This document shows positions 26,656 through 37,088 of a stretch of 43,648 nucleotides of DNA, one piece after another. The translations under genes and the position numbers were made by a program. Position 1 is the stretch's first letter; each line of letters opens with the position of its first letter. The notes under the pieces were generated by a model. The model saw only the letters and a program-made list of their open reading frames with translations, searched no databases and was not told where the DNA came from. Source of the stretch: Methylotenera sp. (GTDB lineage: Bacteria > Pseudomonadota > Gammaproteobacteria > Burkholderiales > Burkholderiaceae_C); contig JAIPCJ010000018.1 of NCBI GenBank assembly GCA_021738245.1, forward strand, positions 1 through 43,648. Direction: 5' to 3'.

Positions 26656-29235
26656 TCACCCTAAAGCCAGGCTGAGGGCTTGCGCCAACGCCAGGTTTTG
26701 TCCGGATGTCCAGGCGGCCTGGGCTCGGTCGGGGGCGAGTTGAGCGGCGGCCAGCCGCCTCACCCGGGCCAGTTGGCGGGACTCGCGCACCCCGAGGGCA
26801 CCCAGATGCCGTTGCCAGTAGTGCTGGCTGAAGGCTGCCAACTGCAGTGCTGCCTCGGGCTGACGCAGTCGCGCAAGAAGCCGCGGGAACATCTGCAGGC
26901 TGAGCGCACGCGCATGCAGGTGATGCCGGGCGTGGGCGATGCCCAGCGACTGGCGCGCCGCGGTGAGTGCCGCCGTCCAGTCGCGTCGGGCCGCGTGGGC
27001 CATGGCGAGGGTATAGGCTGCATCGAGCTGGCCGACGCCGTCGCCGTCCGCCTGGGCCATGCGCTGGCAGGCCATGATCCATTCAACCGCGGTCGTCACG
27101 TCGCCGAGCTCGATAAGGCATTGCGCCCGATTGCGCAGCCGCGCTGCGGCCTGGCGCGCGTGGCCGACCGTTTCCCACAGCTCCTGCGATCGGGCGTAGA
27201 GCGCCTCGGCCTGTGCCGGCTGGTCCCGTGAGATGGCGATGGCGGCGAGCTGCTGCCAGGCCCGGGCTTCGGTGGCGGCATCGCCCACCCGGCGCGCCAG
27301 GGATACCGCCTCTTCCAGCGGTCGCGTCTGGCCTTGTTCCCGGTTGTCGCCGGCCAGCAGCACCCAGGCTCGGCGCACCAGGGCCGGGGCGCGGGCCGCC
27401 GGGTCATTGCCGGCAAGTTGCAGCGCCAGCTCTGCTTCTGCGAGCGCCAGCGCCCGGTCGCCATGTGTAAAAGCCAGATGCGCCCGCAGTTCATGGCCGG
27501 CGGACTGCGGTGGCGCCGCCTGCAGCAAATGGCCCAGCTGGTCCACCAGCCGCCGGTCCACGCCATCGCTCTCCCAGCAGGGGCCCATGGCCAGCGCCAG
27601 CTGCAGACCTGTGGCGGCGTCACCGTCATCCACGGCGCAGCCGATCAACGCCCGAGCCAGGTCGCGACGGGGCTGCCAGTGGGTGATGGGTGCCTGCCAG
27701 CCCAGCGCCAGCGCCCAGTCACGCAGCGCAGTGCGCAGCTGACCTCGGGCCGCACGCTGCGCGGACGGCGTCACCCGTGCCAGCACGCCACGCCGCAGCA
27801 GCTCCAGCAGGCGGTAGCGCGGCTCGGCGTCGTCGCCGGTCTGCACGAGGCTGTGGCCGGTCAGCTCGGCCAGTGCCTCGGGCGTGCCGTCGAGGGCAGC
27901 GACATCGGCCCAGGCAAACGGGCCCGGCAGGGCGGCGAGGCGGTCCAGCAGCGCACGGGGGCCATCGCCCAGCAGGCGCAGGCTCCAGTCGAGCAGGCCC
28001 ACCATCGAGGCATGCCGGGGGGCGCGGGTCGGGTTGGCCAGCCAGGAGGGCATGGCGCTGCCATCGGTTGGCGCCTCGCGCCACTGCGCCAGCATCTGCG
28101 CGGGTGAGAAGCTGCGCACGCGCGCCGCGGCCAGTTCAAGCGCCAGCGGCAGGCCTTCCAGGGCGGCGATCAGCTCGGTCAACGCGGCCTGGTTCTCGCG
28201 GCTGGCGTGAAAGTCCGCCCGCACGGCCCGGGCCCGGTCGATGAACAGCGCCTGGGCCGTGTCTCCCTCGTCGGACAAGGGCTGCACGTCCACGAGGGTC
28301 TCGCCATCCAGTTCCAGCGCATGCCGCGATGTGACGAGCAGGCACAGTGCAGGCGACAGCGCCAGCAACCGCTCAGCCGCAGCAGCCACGATGCCGATGG
28401 CCTGTTCGGCGTTGTCCAGCACCAGCAGGCGCACGGCGGCAGGGTCTTGCAGAGCGGCCTCGATGGCCGGCCAGCCGCCGCCGGGAGGCACGGTCAGGGC
28501 GCGCTCCAGCGCGCTCACCAGCGCCGCTTCATCGCGCACCTCGGCCAGCGCCGCCATGCCGCAACTCCAGTGCTGTTGCCGGTACTGCAGCCAGGCCAGT
28601 TCCACCGCCAGACGGGTCTTGCCCACGCCGCCAGGGCCGATGAGCGTGGTCAGCCGGGTCTCGGGCCAGCGCGCGGCCAGGGCGTCGAGCCGGCCCGGCG
28701 GCGCGAAATAGCGGGTCAGGTAACGCGGCAGGCTGGTGGCCATGGTCGCCACCGCGGGCAACGGCGGGGCGGCGGCAGGCACGGCCGGCACAACCGGGGG
28801 GCGCGGCGCCGGCAAGGCGTCGGCCAGGGCCCCGAGCCGATGCCGTTCGGCCACCACCCAGTCATCAAAAAAACCGGGCAGCAGCTCGCCGCGCTCCTGC
28901 GCAGGCAGCCGCCCAGCCTCCAGCTCGGCCGCGTCGGTGACGAGAGCGCCGGGCAGCAATGAGACCTGCAGGCGGTCAGCCTGGAAGACGGGGGCCTCCT
29001 CGGTCTCCAGCAGGGCGCGCAACGTGGACAGGGTCTGGCGCAGCCGGTTGCGTCCCACGTCCAGCTCCACCCCGGGCCAGAGCAGTTCGACGAGTTCTTC
29101 CCGCGGATGCTGCCGGCGAGGCTGCAGGGCCAGCCGGGCCAGCAGCAGCACGGCGGCGCGGCTGGGCAGCCGGGTCAGCTCGACGCGGCCTGCACGTTCG
29201 ACCTCAAGCCCTCCGAGCAGCCGCAGGCGCAGCAT
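26656..29235 (-). CDS. AfsR/SARP-like STAND ATPase regulator with TPR-like C-terminus
   Basis: An 859-residue regulator. Residues 1-95 resemble an OmpR-type winged helix as in SARP proteins (LRLLGGLEVERAG, SRAAVLLLARLAL, LVELLWPG, RNRLRQTLSTLRALL). A short helical stretch and Pro/Ala linker (about 100-165) precede the NTPase: Walker A GPGGVGKT at 200-207, Walker B RLLVLDNAEQ and a sensor LLVTSRHALEL, typical of STAND switches. From about residue 560 come helical repeats rich in Ala, Leu and Arg (TPR-like). Such proteins act as nucleotide-gated signal switches; the signal is not known. Its ATG lies 14 bp after the lpxO stop on the same strand, implying co-transcription with lipid A genes. It converges on the puuD/gabD remnant with 27 bp between. 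Confidence 0.85.
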   Translation of the reverse strand: MLRLRLLGGLEVERAGRVELTRLPSRAAVLLLARLALQPRRQHPREELVELLWPGVELDVGRNRLRQTLSTLRALLETEEAPVFQADRLQVSLLPGALVTDAAELEAGRLPAQERGELLPGFFDDWVVAERHRLGALADALPAPRPPVVPAVPAAAPPLPAVATMATSLPRYLTRYFAPPGRLDALAARWPETRLTTLIGPGGVGKTRLAVELAWLQYRQQHWSCGMAALAEVRDEAALVSALERALTVPPGGGWPAIEAALQDPAAVRLLVLDNAEQAIGIVAAAAERLLALSPALCLLVTSRHALELDGETLVDVQPLSDEGDTAQALFIDRARAVRADFHASRENQAALTELIAALEGLPLALELAAARVRSFSPAQMLAQWREAPTDGSAMPSWLANPTRAPRHASMVGLLDWSLRLLGDGPRALLDRLAALPGPFAWADVAALDGTPEALAELTGHSLVQTGDDAEPRYRLLELLRRGVLARVTPSAQRAARGQLRTALRDWALALGWQAPITHWQPRRDLARALIGCAVDDGDAATGLQLALAMGPCWESDGVDRRLVDQLGHLLQAAPPQSAGHELRAHLAFTHGDRALALAEAELALQLAGNDPAARAPALVRRAWVLLAGDNREQGQTRPLEEAVSLARRVGDAATEARAWQQLAAIAISRDQPAQAEALYARSQELWETVGHARQAAARLRNRAQCLIELGDVTTAVEWIMACQRMAQADGDGVGQLDAAYTLAMAHAARRDWTAALTAARQSLGIAHARHHLHARALSLQMFPRLLARLRQPEAALQLAAFSQHYWQRHLGALGVRESRQLARVRRLAAAQLAPDRAQAAWTSGQNLALAQALSLALG

Positions 29236-29249
29236 GTGAGGACGTCAGC

Positions 29250-30170
29250 TCAGGGCCACAGCCACCACAGCAGCAGGCCGCCAAATACCACCCACTGGAT
29301 GGCGTAGTAGGCGAAGCGGCTCCTGGCCTTGATGCGCTTGCCGAACAGGCGCACCTGCTGCACGTAGCCGAACGCCTTGTTGATGCCGCCGGTCTTGTCG
29401 CTGTCGGAGTTGGGGGCTGCTGCCGCCCGGATCAGCGTGTGGCTGATGAAGTGGTTGAAGGCCCGGGCGACGGGATTGTTCAGCGGGCGCTCCACGTCGC
29501 AGAACAGGATGATGCGCATCTGGTCGGACTGGTTCTCGGCGTAGTGCAGATAGGTCTCGTCGAAGATGACGCCCTGGCCGTCGCGCCAGGAATAGCGCTC
29601 CCCGTCGACCGAGATATAGCAGCGGTCATCGTTGGGCGTGACCAGGCCCAGGTGGTAGCGCACCGAGCCGGCAAACGGGTCGCGGTGGGTGACGAGACGG
29701 CCACCCGGGGGCAGGGCGGCGAACATCGCCGCCTTCACGGTCGGGATGCGCTGCAGCAGTTCGGTCGTGACGGGGCACAGCTCGCGGGCCGACGGGTGGG
29801 CGTCGCCATACCACTTGAGGTGAAAGCGCGTCCAGCCGGTCTTGAAGAAGCTGTTGAACCCGGCGTCGTTGTACTTGTCGCTCTTCTTGATCTCGCCGGC
29901 TTCGGCCAGCTTGAAAGCCTCGGCGCGGATGTCCTGCCAGTGGTCCTCCAGCAGCTTGAGTTCGGGGAAGCCCGACACCGGCAGGTAGGGCTTGGCCGGC
30001 AGCTTGGAGAACAGGTACATCAGGCAGTTGATCGGCGCCATGAAGGTGGAGTGGTCCATCAACTGGCGGAAGAAGCGCAGCCGCACCCGGCCCCGGAAAT
30101 GCACGTAGACGGTGCTGGCGATGAAGACCGCCACGATGGCGATCTTGAAGTAGGGGATGTCGTGGTTCAT
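29250..30170 (-). CDS. lpxO: LpxO-like Fe(II)/2-oxoglutarate lipid A hydroxylase
   Basis: A 306-residue aspartyl/asparaginyl beta-hydroxylase-family protein. The N-terminus has a membrane segment (FKIAIVAVFIASTVYVHF) and the C-terminus another (AIQWVVFGGLLLWWLW), as in LpxO. The iron ligands are His162 and Asp164 (THRDPFAGSVRYH) and His209 (YLHYAENQ), with the 2-oxoglutarate arginine expected in QMRIIL. LpxO adds a 2-hydroxyl to the myristoyl chain of lipid A, changing envelope charge and peptide resistance. Its ATG overlaps the stop of the acyltransferase upstream by four bases (ATGA), so the acyl chain donor and its modifier are made together. Confidence 0.9.
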   Translation of the reverse strand: MNHDIPYFKIAIVAVFIASTVYVHFRGRVRLRFFRQLMDHSTFMAPINCLMYLFSKLPAKPYLPVSGFPELKLLEDHWQDIRAEAFKLAEAGEIKKSDKYNDAGFNSFFKTGWTRFHLKWYGDAHPSARELCPVTTELLQRIPTVKAAMFAALPPGGRLVTHRDPFAGSVRYHLGLVTPNDDRCYISVDGERYSWRDGQGVIFDETYLHYAENQSDQMRIILFCDVERPLNNPVARAFNHFISHTLIRAAAAPNSDSDKTGGINKAFGYVQQVRLFGKRIKARSRFAYYAIQWVVFGGLLLWWLWP

Positions 30171-31030
30171 CGTGCGTAGAAATCGGCCTCGCCCGGTGGG
30201 CGGGACTTGAAGCGCTTGTGCAGCCAGAAGTACTGGTGCAATTGTCGGCGCGCCTGGGCTTCGATCACCGCGTTCATGCGGGTGGCGTCGGCCACGACGT
30301 CGTTCGTCGGGAAATTGTCCAGCGGCGGCTCGATGACCAGCGTGTAGCCATCAGCCTCGCGGCGCGGATAGCAGGGCAGCACCGCCGCCTGCGTGACGGC
30401 GGCCATGCGTGACAGCCCGCCGATGGTGGCCGCGGGCACGCCGAAGAAGGGCACGAACACCGAGTCGCGGTGGCCGAAATCCTGGTCGGGCAGGTAGTAC
30501 AGCCGGTATCCGTCGCGCAGCGCGCGCAGTGTGGGCCGGGTGCCCTGCTGGCGGGCGAAGATGATGCCGGTGCCGAACCGCAGCCGCTTGGCGCGGAAGA
30601 AGGCATCCAGCCAGGGGTCTTTTTGCACCGAATAGATGCTCACCACGCGGGTCTCCAGCGAGACCCGCAAGCCAGCGAGGTCCAGCCCGGTGAAGTGCGG
30701 CATCATCAGGATGACATTGCGGCCCTCCAGCGCCTGCAGGTGCGCCAGGCCCTCGATGCGCACCAGTCGCTTGAGCTGCTCCTGTGAGGCGAACCAGCCG
30801 TAGCCGTACTCCAGCAGCATCTGCACCATGGCCACGAAATGCCGGCGCAGCAGCCGGCGGCGGGCCGGTTCATCCAGCTCCGGCAGGCACAGCCGCAGGT
30901 TGACCTCGCCAATGTGGCGGCGGGACGTGGGCAGCAGGTAGATCAGGCTGCCGACGAGCCAGCCCAGGGCCGAAATGGCGCGAAATGGCAGCCAGCTCAG
31001 CAGCCGCACCACGCCCACGAGCAACTTCAC
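30167..31030 (-). CDS. LpxL/HtrB-type lipid A acyltransferase (lysophospholipid acyltransferase family)
   Basis: About 287 residues from a GTG at 31030 (VKLLVGVVRLLSWLPF), preceded by GAGGGGG; an ATG 23 codons upstream gives an unlikely charged leader. The N-terminus is a membrane anchor. Family motifs are present: LMMPHFTGLDLAG (the HX4D catalytic pair), FRAKRLRFGTG, YYLPDQDFGHRDSVFVPFFGVPAATIGG, and the end FWLHKRFKSRPPGE. LpxL/LpxM-type enzymes add a secondary acyl chain to lipid A at the inner membrane. It is followed by lpxO with a 4-bp overlap. Which chain it adds cannot be told. Promoter likely within 31031-31137. Confidence 0.9.
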   Translation of the reverse strand: MKLLVGVVRLLSWLPFRAISALGWLVGSLIYLLPTSRRHIGEVNLRLCLPELDEPARRRLLRRHFVAMVQMLLEYGYGWFASQEQLKRLVRIEGLAHLQALEGRNVILMMPHFTGLDLAGLRVSLETRVVSIYSVQKDPWLDAFFRAKRLRFGTGIIFARQQGTRPTLRALRDGYRLYYLPDQDFGHRDSVFVPFFGVPAATIGGLSRMAAVTQAAVLPCYPRREADGYTLVIEPPLDNFPTNDVVADATRMNAVIEAQARRQLHQYFWLHKRFKSRPPGEADFYAR

Positions 31031-31137
31031 GCCCACGCGGCCCCCTCGATGATTTGCATGTCCGGCATCGACACTTCCAACGACTTCCAGGGGCGGCATC
31101 GTAGTGGCTGCACGCCCGGCTGGCGACTCGCCGGGGC

Positions 31138-31179
31138 TTGACCGTGGTCAAGGGCCGGCGGTGCCGTGGCCTCTATGGT
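31138..31179 (+). promoter_or_regulatory. Fnr/Anr-like class II promoter of the exporter operon
   Basis: TTGACCGTGGTCAA (31138-31151) has the Fnr form TTGA-N6-TCAA and longer 7-base arms CTTGACC/GGTCAAG. TATGGT at 31174-31179 matches a -10 hexamer at four of six bases. Box centre 31144.5 plus 41.5 gives a start at 31186, exactly seven bases after that -10: class II spacing. A second GGTCAAG half-site is at 31183-31189. The adaptor ATG is 93 bp further on. A different palindrome-binding regulator is the main alternative. Confidence 0.55.
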
Positions 31180-31278
31180 GACGGTCAAGTCCATGGCCTG
31201 ATGCCCTTCATGAACCTGGTTCACCCCGCTTCGCCACCTGTCATCCGTCATTTGCCGCTGCGGGCTGGGGGCTGAGCC

Positions 31279-32472
31279 ATGCGAAAGGCTCATCTTGCGG
31301 CCGGCGTTGTCATTGCCCTGGTGATGGGGCTGCTGTTGGCCTCGCGCCTCATGGGGCCGCAGCTCAGCAGCGTGCAGGTGGTGCCGCGCGACCTCGTGCG
31401 CACCGTGGTGGCGACCGGTCGCGTGGAAGCGCCGCACCGCGTGGAGCTTGGTGCCCAGATGGTGGCGTCGGTGGCCTCGGTGCCCGTGATCGAAGGGCAG
31501 GCGGTGCAGGCCGGGGAGGTGCTGATCCGGCTCGAAGCCGATGAGCTGAGCGCCGCGGTGCGGGAGGCCGACCTTGCCGTCGCGCAGGCGCAGGCCCGGC
31601 TGCGGCAACTGCAGGAGGTGCAACGCCCGGTCAGCGGGCAGGCCCTGCGCCAGGCTGCGGCGACGCTGGAGAACGCCCGCGCGCAGCTGCAGCGCCAGGA
31701 GGACCTGTTCCGCCGCGGCTACATCGGCCAGGCGACGCTGGACGAGGCGCGCAAGGCGCTGGCGCTCGCTGATGCCCAGCTCGCTGCCGCCCAGCGCCAG
31801 CACGACACGACACTGGCTGGCGGCAGTGACGAAGCCATCGCCACCACGGCGCTGGCCCAGGCCAGGGCGGGTGCAGAGGCCGCCCGCGCACGGTTTCAGC
31901 ATGCCACCGTGACCGCGCCGGCGGCGGGCACCATCATCAAGCGCGACGTCGAGCCGGGCGATGTGGTTCAGCCGGGCAAGACGCTGCTGGTGCTGTCGCC
32001 CAGCGGGGAGACGCAGCTGATCGTGCAGTTCGACGAGAAGAACCTCGGCCTGCTCGTCGTGGGTCAGCCCGCCCTGGCCTCGGCGGATGCCTTCCCTGAC
32101 CAGCGCTTCGCCGCGGAGGTGGTCGCGATCAGCCCGGGCGTGGATGTGCAGCGCGGATCGGTGGAGGTGAAGCTGCGCGTGCCTCAGCCACCGGCCTATC
32201 TGCGCCAGAACATGACGGTTTCGGTGGACGTCGAGGTGGCGCGGCGGCCGCAGGCGCTCGCGGTGCCGCTGGAGCTGGTGCACGAGGCCGAGGGCGGCTC
32301 GCCCTGGGTCTGGGTGATCGAGGGCGGGCGCACGCGTCAGCAGGCTGTGCAGCTCGGCCTGAGGGGCGCAGGCCAGGTGGAGGTGACGCAGGGCCTGCGC
32401 GCCGGCGACGAGGTCACGGCAGGCCCCTCGCGAGAAGGCGCCCGCGTGAGGGCGTCCGGCGCATCTTCATGA
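31279..32472 (+). CDS. Periplasmic adaptor (HlyD/MacA-type) of an ABC exporter
   Basis: A 397-residue membrane-fusion protein. One N-terminal membrane segment ([17 protein letters not shown]) is followed by the first half of the lipoyl-like domain ([33 protein letters not shown]), a long alpha-helical hairpin of about residues 90-205 rich in Ala, Gln and Arg, the second lipoyl half ([27 protein letters not shown]), then beta-barrel and membrane-proximal domains. It links an inner-membrane transporter to an outer-membrane channel. The permease start overlaps its stop by four bases (ATGA), and an ATPase gene follows, so this is a three-gene tripartite exporter lacking its own outer-membrane factor here. 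Confidence 0.93.
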   Translation: MRKAHLAAGVVIALVMGLLLASRLMGPQLSSVQVVPRDLVRTVVATGRVEAPHRVELGAQMVASVASVPVIEGQAVQAGEVLIRLEADELSAAVREADLAVAQAQARLRQLQEVQRPVSGQALRQAAATLENARAQLQRQEDLFRRGYIGQATLDEARKALALADAQLAAAQRQHDTTLAGGSDEAIATTALAQARAGAEAARARFQHATVTAPAAGTIIKRDVEPGDVVQPGKTLLVLSPSGETQLIVQFDEKNLGLLVVGQPALASADAFPDQRFAAEVVAISPGVDVQRGSVEVKLRVPQPPAYLRQNMTVSVDVEVARRPQALAVPLELVHEAEGGSPWVWVIEGGRTRQQAVQLGLRGAGQVEVTQGLRAGDEVTAGPSREGARVRASGASS

Positions 32473-33690
32473 AGTCGTGGCAGCCTTTCGAGTGGATCGT
32501 GGCCTCACGGCTGCTGCGCGATGGTCGCTGGCAGACCGTCTTCATCATCAGCGGCGTGGCCATCGGGGTGGCCGTGATCGTGTTCATGTCGGCGCTGCTG
32601 AACGGCCTGCAGGCGAACTTCATCCGCCGGGTGCTCACAGCCCAGGCCCACATCCAGCTGCTGCCGCCCAAGGAGGCGGTGCGCGCCCTGCGGCCCGCCG
32701 CGCCGGGCGCGCTGGAGGCCGCCACCCTGCAGGCTCCGCTGCAGCGACAAAAATCCATCGACCAATGGCAGGCGGTTGCCGCCCAGATACGCACGATGCC
32801 GGAGGTGGTGACGGTGTCCCCCACGGCCGCCGGTTCGGCCCTGGTCGTGCGCGGCGAGGTGACCCGGGCGATCACGCTCGCGGGCATCGACCCGGAGCTC
32901 TATTTCCGAGTCGTGGCGCTGCCGGAGAAGATCGTGCGCGGCAGCACCCGCCTCAACGCCGCTGACATGCTCATCGGCAATGAACTGGCCGATGACCTCG
33001 GTCTGGCCGTGGGCGACAAACTGCGCGTGACCGCAGGCACCGGCGGCGACATGGTGTTCACCGTCAGCGGCATCTTCGACCTGGGCAACAAGGGCGCCAA
33101 CCAGCGCAGCACGTTTGTGGCCCTGCACACCGCGCAGGGCCTGCTCGGCCTGCAGGGCGGAGTGTCCAGCCTCGAAGTGACGGTGTCGGACATCTACGCC
33201 GCCGAGGACGTCGCCCAGCGCATCACCGCGCGCACCGGGGTTCAGGCCGACAGCTGGATCAAGACCAACGCCCAGTTCTTCAGCGCGGTGCAAGCCCAGG
33301 TGAGCGCCAATACGGCGATCCGCTTCTTCGTGGGGCTGTCGGTTGCCTTCGGCATCGCCAGCGTGCTGTTCGTGTCGGTGGTGCAGCGCTCCCGGGAGAT
33401 CGGCATCCTGCGCGCCATGGGAGTGACCCGACAGCGGGTGCTGCGGCTCTTTCTGCTGCAGGGCGGCCTGCTGGGGCTGGCCGGTTCTGCCGTGGGCTCG
33501 CTGGTCGGCGCCGCGGCGCTGGTTATGTGGCGTGAGCTGGCGCGTGGCCCCGACGGCCAGCCGCTGGTGCCGGTGACCCTGGAGGCGACGCTGTTCGTGG
33601 TGGCGCTGCTGCTGGCCACCATGACGGGCGTGCTGGCGGCCATGGCACCTGCGCTGCGCGCGGCTCGACTTGACCCGGTGGTGGCCATCC

Positions 33691-33698
<8 letters not shown>
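32469..33698 (+). CDS. ABC transporter permease (FtsX/MacB/LolC-like)
   Basis: A 409-residue permease with the four-helix FtsX plan: one N-terminal helix ([24 protein letters not shown]), a large periplasmic domain of about residues 45-275, and three C-terminal helices ([55 protein letters not shown]). The coupling-helix region [27 protein letters not shown] is typical of MacB/LolC/E. With the adaptor upstream and the ATPase downstream (start inside its last codons) it is a type VII, mechanotransmission-like ABC exporter rather than a channel. Substrate unknown; antibiotics, peptides, lipoproteins or lipid-linked cargo are all known for the class. Confidence 0.93.
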
Positions 33699-34372
<674 letters not shown>

Positions 34373-34389
<17 letters not shown>

Positions 34390-37042
34390 GTGCCGGCCTC
34401 ACGGCCCGGGTCACGCGGACGACATGCACCGGGTCGTGCGCATCCGCGCTCATCTCGAAGCCCAAGGCCTTCGCCAGGCTCAGCATGCCGTGGTTCTCGC
34501 GCAGCACATCGCCCACGATGCGCTGCGTGCCACGGGCCGTGGCGTAATCCAGCAGCCGTTGCATCAGCAGCCGCCCCAGACCGCGCCCCTGGAGGTCGCT
34601 ACGCACCAGCACCGCGAACTCGGCCTCGGTGTTGTCGGGGTCGCGTACGAGGCGGGCGACGCCCAGGGTCTGCTGTGCGGCGTCCACCGCGATGAAGGCC
34701 ATCTCGCGCTCGTAGTCGATCTGCGTGAGCCGCGCGAGTTCGTCGTGCGACAGCCGGTGCGGCGCCTGGAAGAAGCGCAACCACAGGTCGTCTGCCGTGA
34801 CCGCGTCCAGAAAGGCTTGATGCGCGGCTTCGTCCTCGGGGCGGATCGGCCGCAGCAGCAAAGTCTGGCCCTGCCAGGCCACGCGGCTCTCCCATTCGTC
34901 GGGATAGGGCCGGATGGCGAAATGCGCCACACCGGCGGGCTTGGCCGGCGAGAGACGGATGCGGCCGTCCAGCGCCAGCGCACCTTGCGCATCGGCCCAC
35001 AGGGGGTTGATGTCGAGCTCGGCCAGCTCCGGCAGGTCGGCCAGCAGGCGGGCGACCGCGATCAGCACGTCGGCGATGGCATCCAGATCGGCAGGCGCAC
35101 GCCCGCGGAAGCCGGCGAGCAGACGGCGCACCCGGGTGCGTTCGATCAGGTCCCGCGCCAGCGCGCGGTTCAGCGGCGGCAGGGCCACCGCCCGGTCGGC
35201 CAGCACCTCCACGGCCACCCCGCCATGCCCGAACAGCAGCACCGGGCCGAAGATCGGGTCGACGTGCGCGCCAACGATGAGTTCCTGGGCCAGGGGCCGT
35301 GTCACCTGCGCCTGCACGCTGAAGCCCTGCAGACGTGCCCTGGGGTGGCTGCGGGCCAGGCTTTCCAGCATCTCCTGAGCGGCCTCTCTGACGGCTTCAG
35401 GGTTCTTCAGCCCGAGTCGCACGCCGCCCACATCGCTCTTGTGCAGCAGGTCAGGCGACAGGATCTTGAGCACGACCGGCCCGTCCATGCCGCTTGCTGC
35501 CTGTGCGGCGGCCTGCGGGCTGGCGGGCACCTGGGCACTGGGCACCACCGCGATGCCGTAGGCGGCCAGCAAGGCCTTGGCCTCGACCTCGTTGAGCCAT
35601 TCACGCCCGTCTGCCAGCGCGGCGTCGACCAGCCGACGTGCGGCGGCGCGGTCAGGCGCCGCAATGGTGCTGGCCGCGGGCGTTTCACGCAGAGCCATCT
35701 GGTTGCGGCGGTAGGTCTGCATCAACGAGAAGGCGCGCACCGCTTCTTCCGGTGTGTCGTAGCCCGCGATGCCCGCCTGCTCGAAAGTCTGGCGCGCGGG
35801 CGCTGCGGTCTGGCCACCCAGCCAGCAGCTCAGCACACGACCCGGGTGCGCGGCGATCAGCGGCGCGCAGGCCTGCGCGATGGCCGCGCTTGACGCAATC
35901 GCCGTCGGCGCCTGCGCGAACAGGATGGCGCCCGCCTCCGGCGCGTCGAACAGCGCCTGCAGGGTGTCCACATAGCGCTGCGGCGGCGCGTCGCCAATGA
36001 TGTCGATCGGGTTGCCCCGCGACCAGTTGGCCGGCAGCACGGCGTCCAGGCGCTGCATCAGCACGGAGTCGGGCTCGGTCAGCGGCACGCCCAGGGCCGA
36101 GGCCGCGTCGGCCGCCAGCACGCCGGCGCCGCCGCCGTTGGTCATGACCATCAGCGACTGGCTCGGGTTGTCCCGGAAGCGCGCCAGCGTCTGTGCCGCG
36201 ATGAACAGCTCTTTGAGCGTGTCCACCCGCAGCATGCCGGCGCGGCGGATGGCGGCGTCCGTCACGATGTCTTCTCCGGCCAGGGCGCCGGTGTGGGAGG
36301 CCGCGGCCTTCTGTCCGGCGGGTGCACGGCCGGCCTTCACGACGATGACCGGCTTGACGCGCGCCGCCGCCCGCGCCGCCGACATGAACTTGCGCGGTGA
36401 CGAGATGGATTCGATGTAGAGCAGGATGGCCCGGGTCTGCGAGTCCAGCGCCAGGTGGTCCAGCAGGTCGCCGAAGTCCACGTCGAGGTGTTCACCGAGC
36501 GACACGAGATGCGAGAAGCCAATGCCCTGGCCGTTCGCCCAGTCCAGCAGCGCCGTCAGCAACGCGCCGGATTGCGAGACCAGGGCCAGCGCACCGGGTT
36601 TCGCGTCGGCCTGGGTGAAGCTCGCATTCAGCCCGAGGTGCGGGCTGAGCAGCCCGATGCAATTCGGGCCCAGCAGCCGCAGGCCGTGCGGCCGCGCCGC
36701 GTCGAGGGCGGCCTGTTTCTGGACAGGTGTGAGCCCTGCCGTGACGACGATGGCCGCCCGGGTGCCGGCTGCGCCCAGGGCCGCGATCAGCCCGGCCACG
36801 GTCGCCGGCGGCGTGCACAGCACGGCGAGGTCTGGCGTGAAGGGCAGGGCCGACACGCGCGGATAGCAACGCTCGCCGTCCAGGTTGCTCAGGCGAGGGT
36901 TCACAGGTGCCAGCTGACCGGCGAATCCGCCTGCCCTCAGGTTGCGCCACACCGTGGTGCCGACGCGCTCCGGTTTGTCGGATGCCCCGAAGACGGCCAC
37001 GGTGCGCGGGCGAAGCAGGCGGTCGAGATGGCGCTGGGTCAT
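34373..37042 (-). CDS. Pat-type protein lysine acetyltransferase (acyl-CoA synthetase-like plus GNAT)
   Basis: An 889-residue protein with the PatZ/YfiQ order: CoA-binding domain at about 1-130 ([18 protein letters not shown]), succinyl-CoA-ligase-like domains to about 460, an ATP-grasp-like domain about 490-700 ([39 protein letters not shown]), and a C-terminal GNAT domain about 725-880 ([42 protein letters not shown]). The start at 37042 ([15 protein letters not shown]) fits the family; 56 more upstream codons are not conserved. Such enzymes acetylate acetyl-CoA synthetase and other proteins. It follows the HtrA-like gene by 46 bp, so the two are probably co-transcribed from the Fnr-like promoter at 38159. 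Confidence 0.92.
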
Positions 37043-37088
37043 GGCTCGGGATGTTGACGGCCGGACCCGGCGCAGGGCTTGCGCGAGG

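Noticed and set aside
28207-28962. Plus-strand frames opposite the AfsR/SARP-like gene
   Set aside because: Walker A/B motifs place the real gene on the minus strand; these frames are Gln/Arg-rich shadows.
31031-31137. TACGAT at 31103-31098 as an Fnr-dependent -10 for the acyltransferase gene
   Set aside because: Distance from the box would put the start 53 bp away, not a standard Fnr position; an Fnr-independent promoter is still possible.
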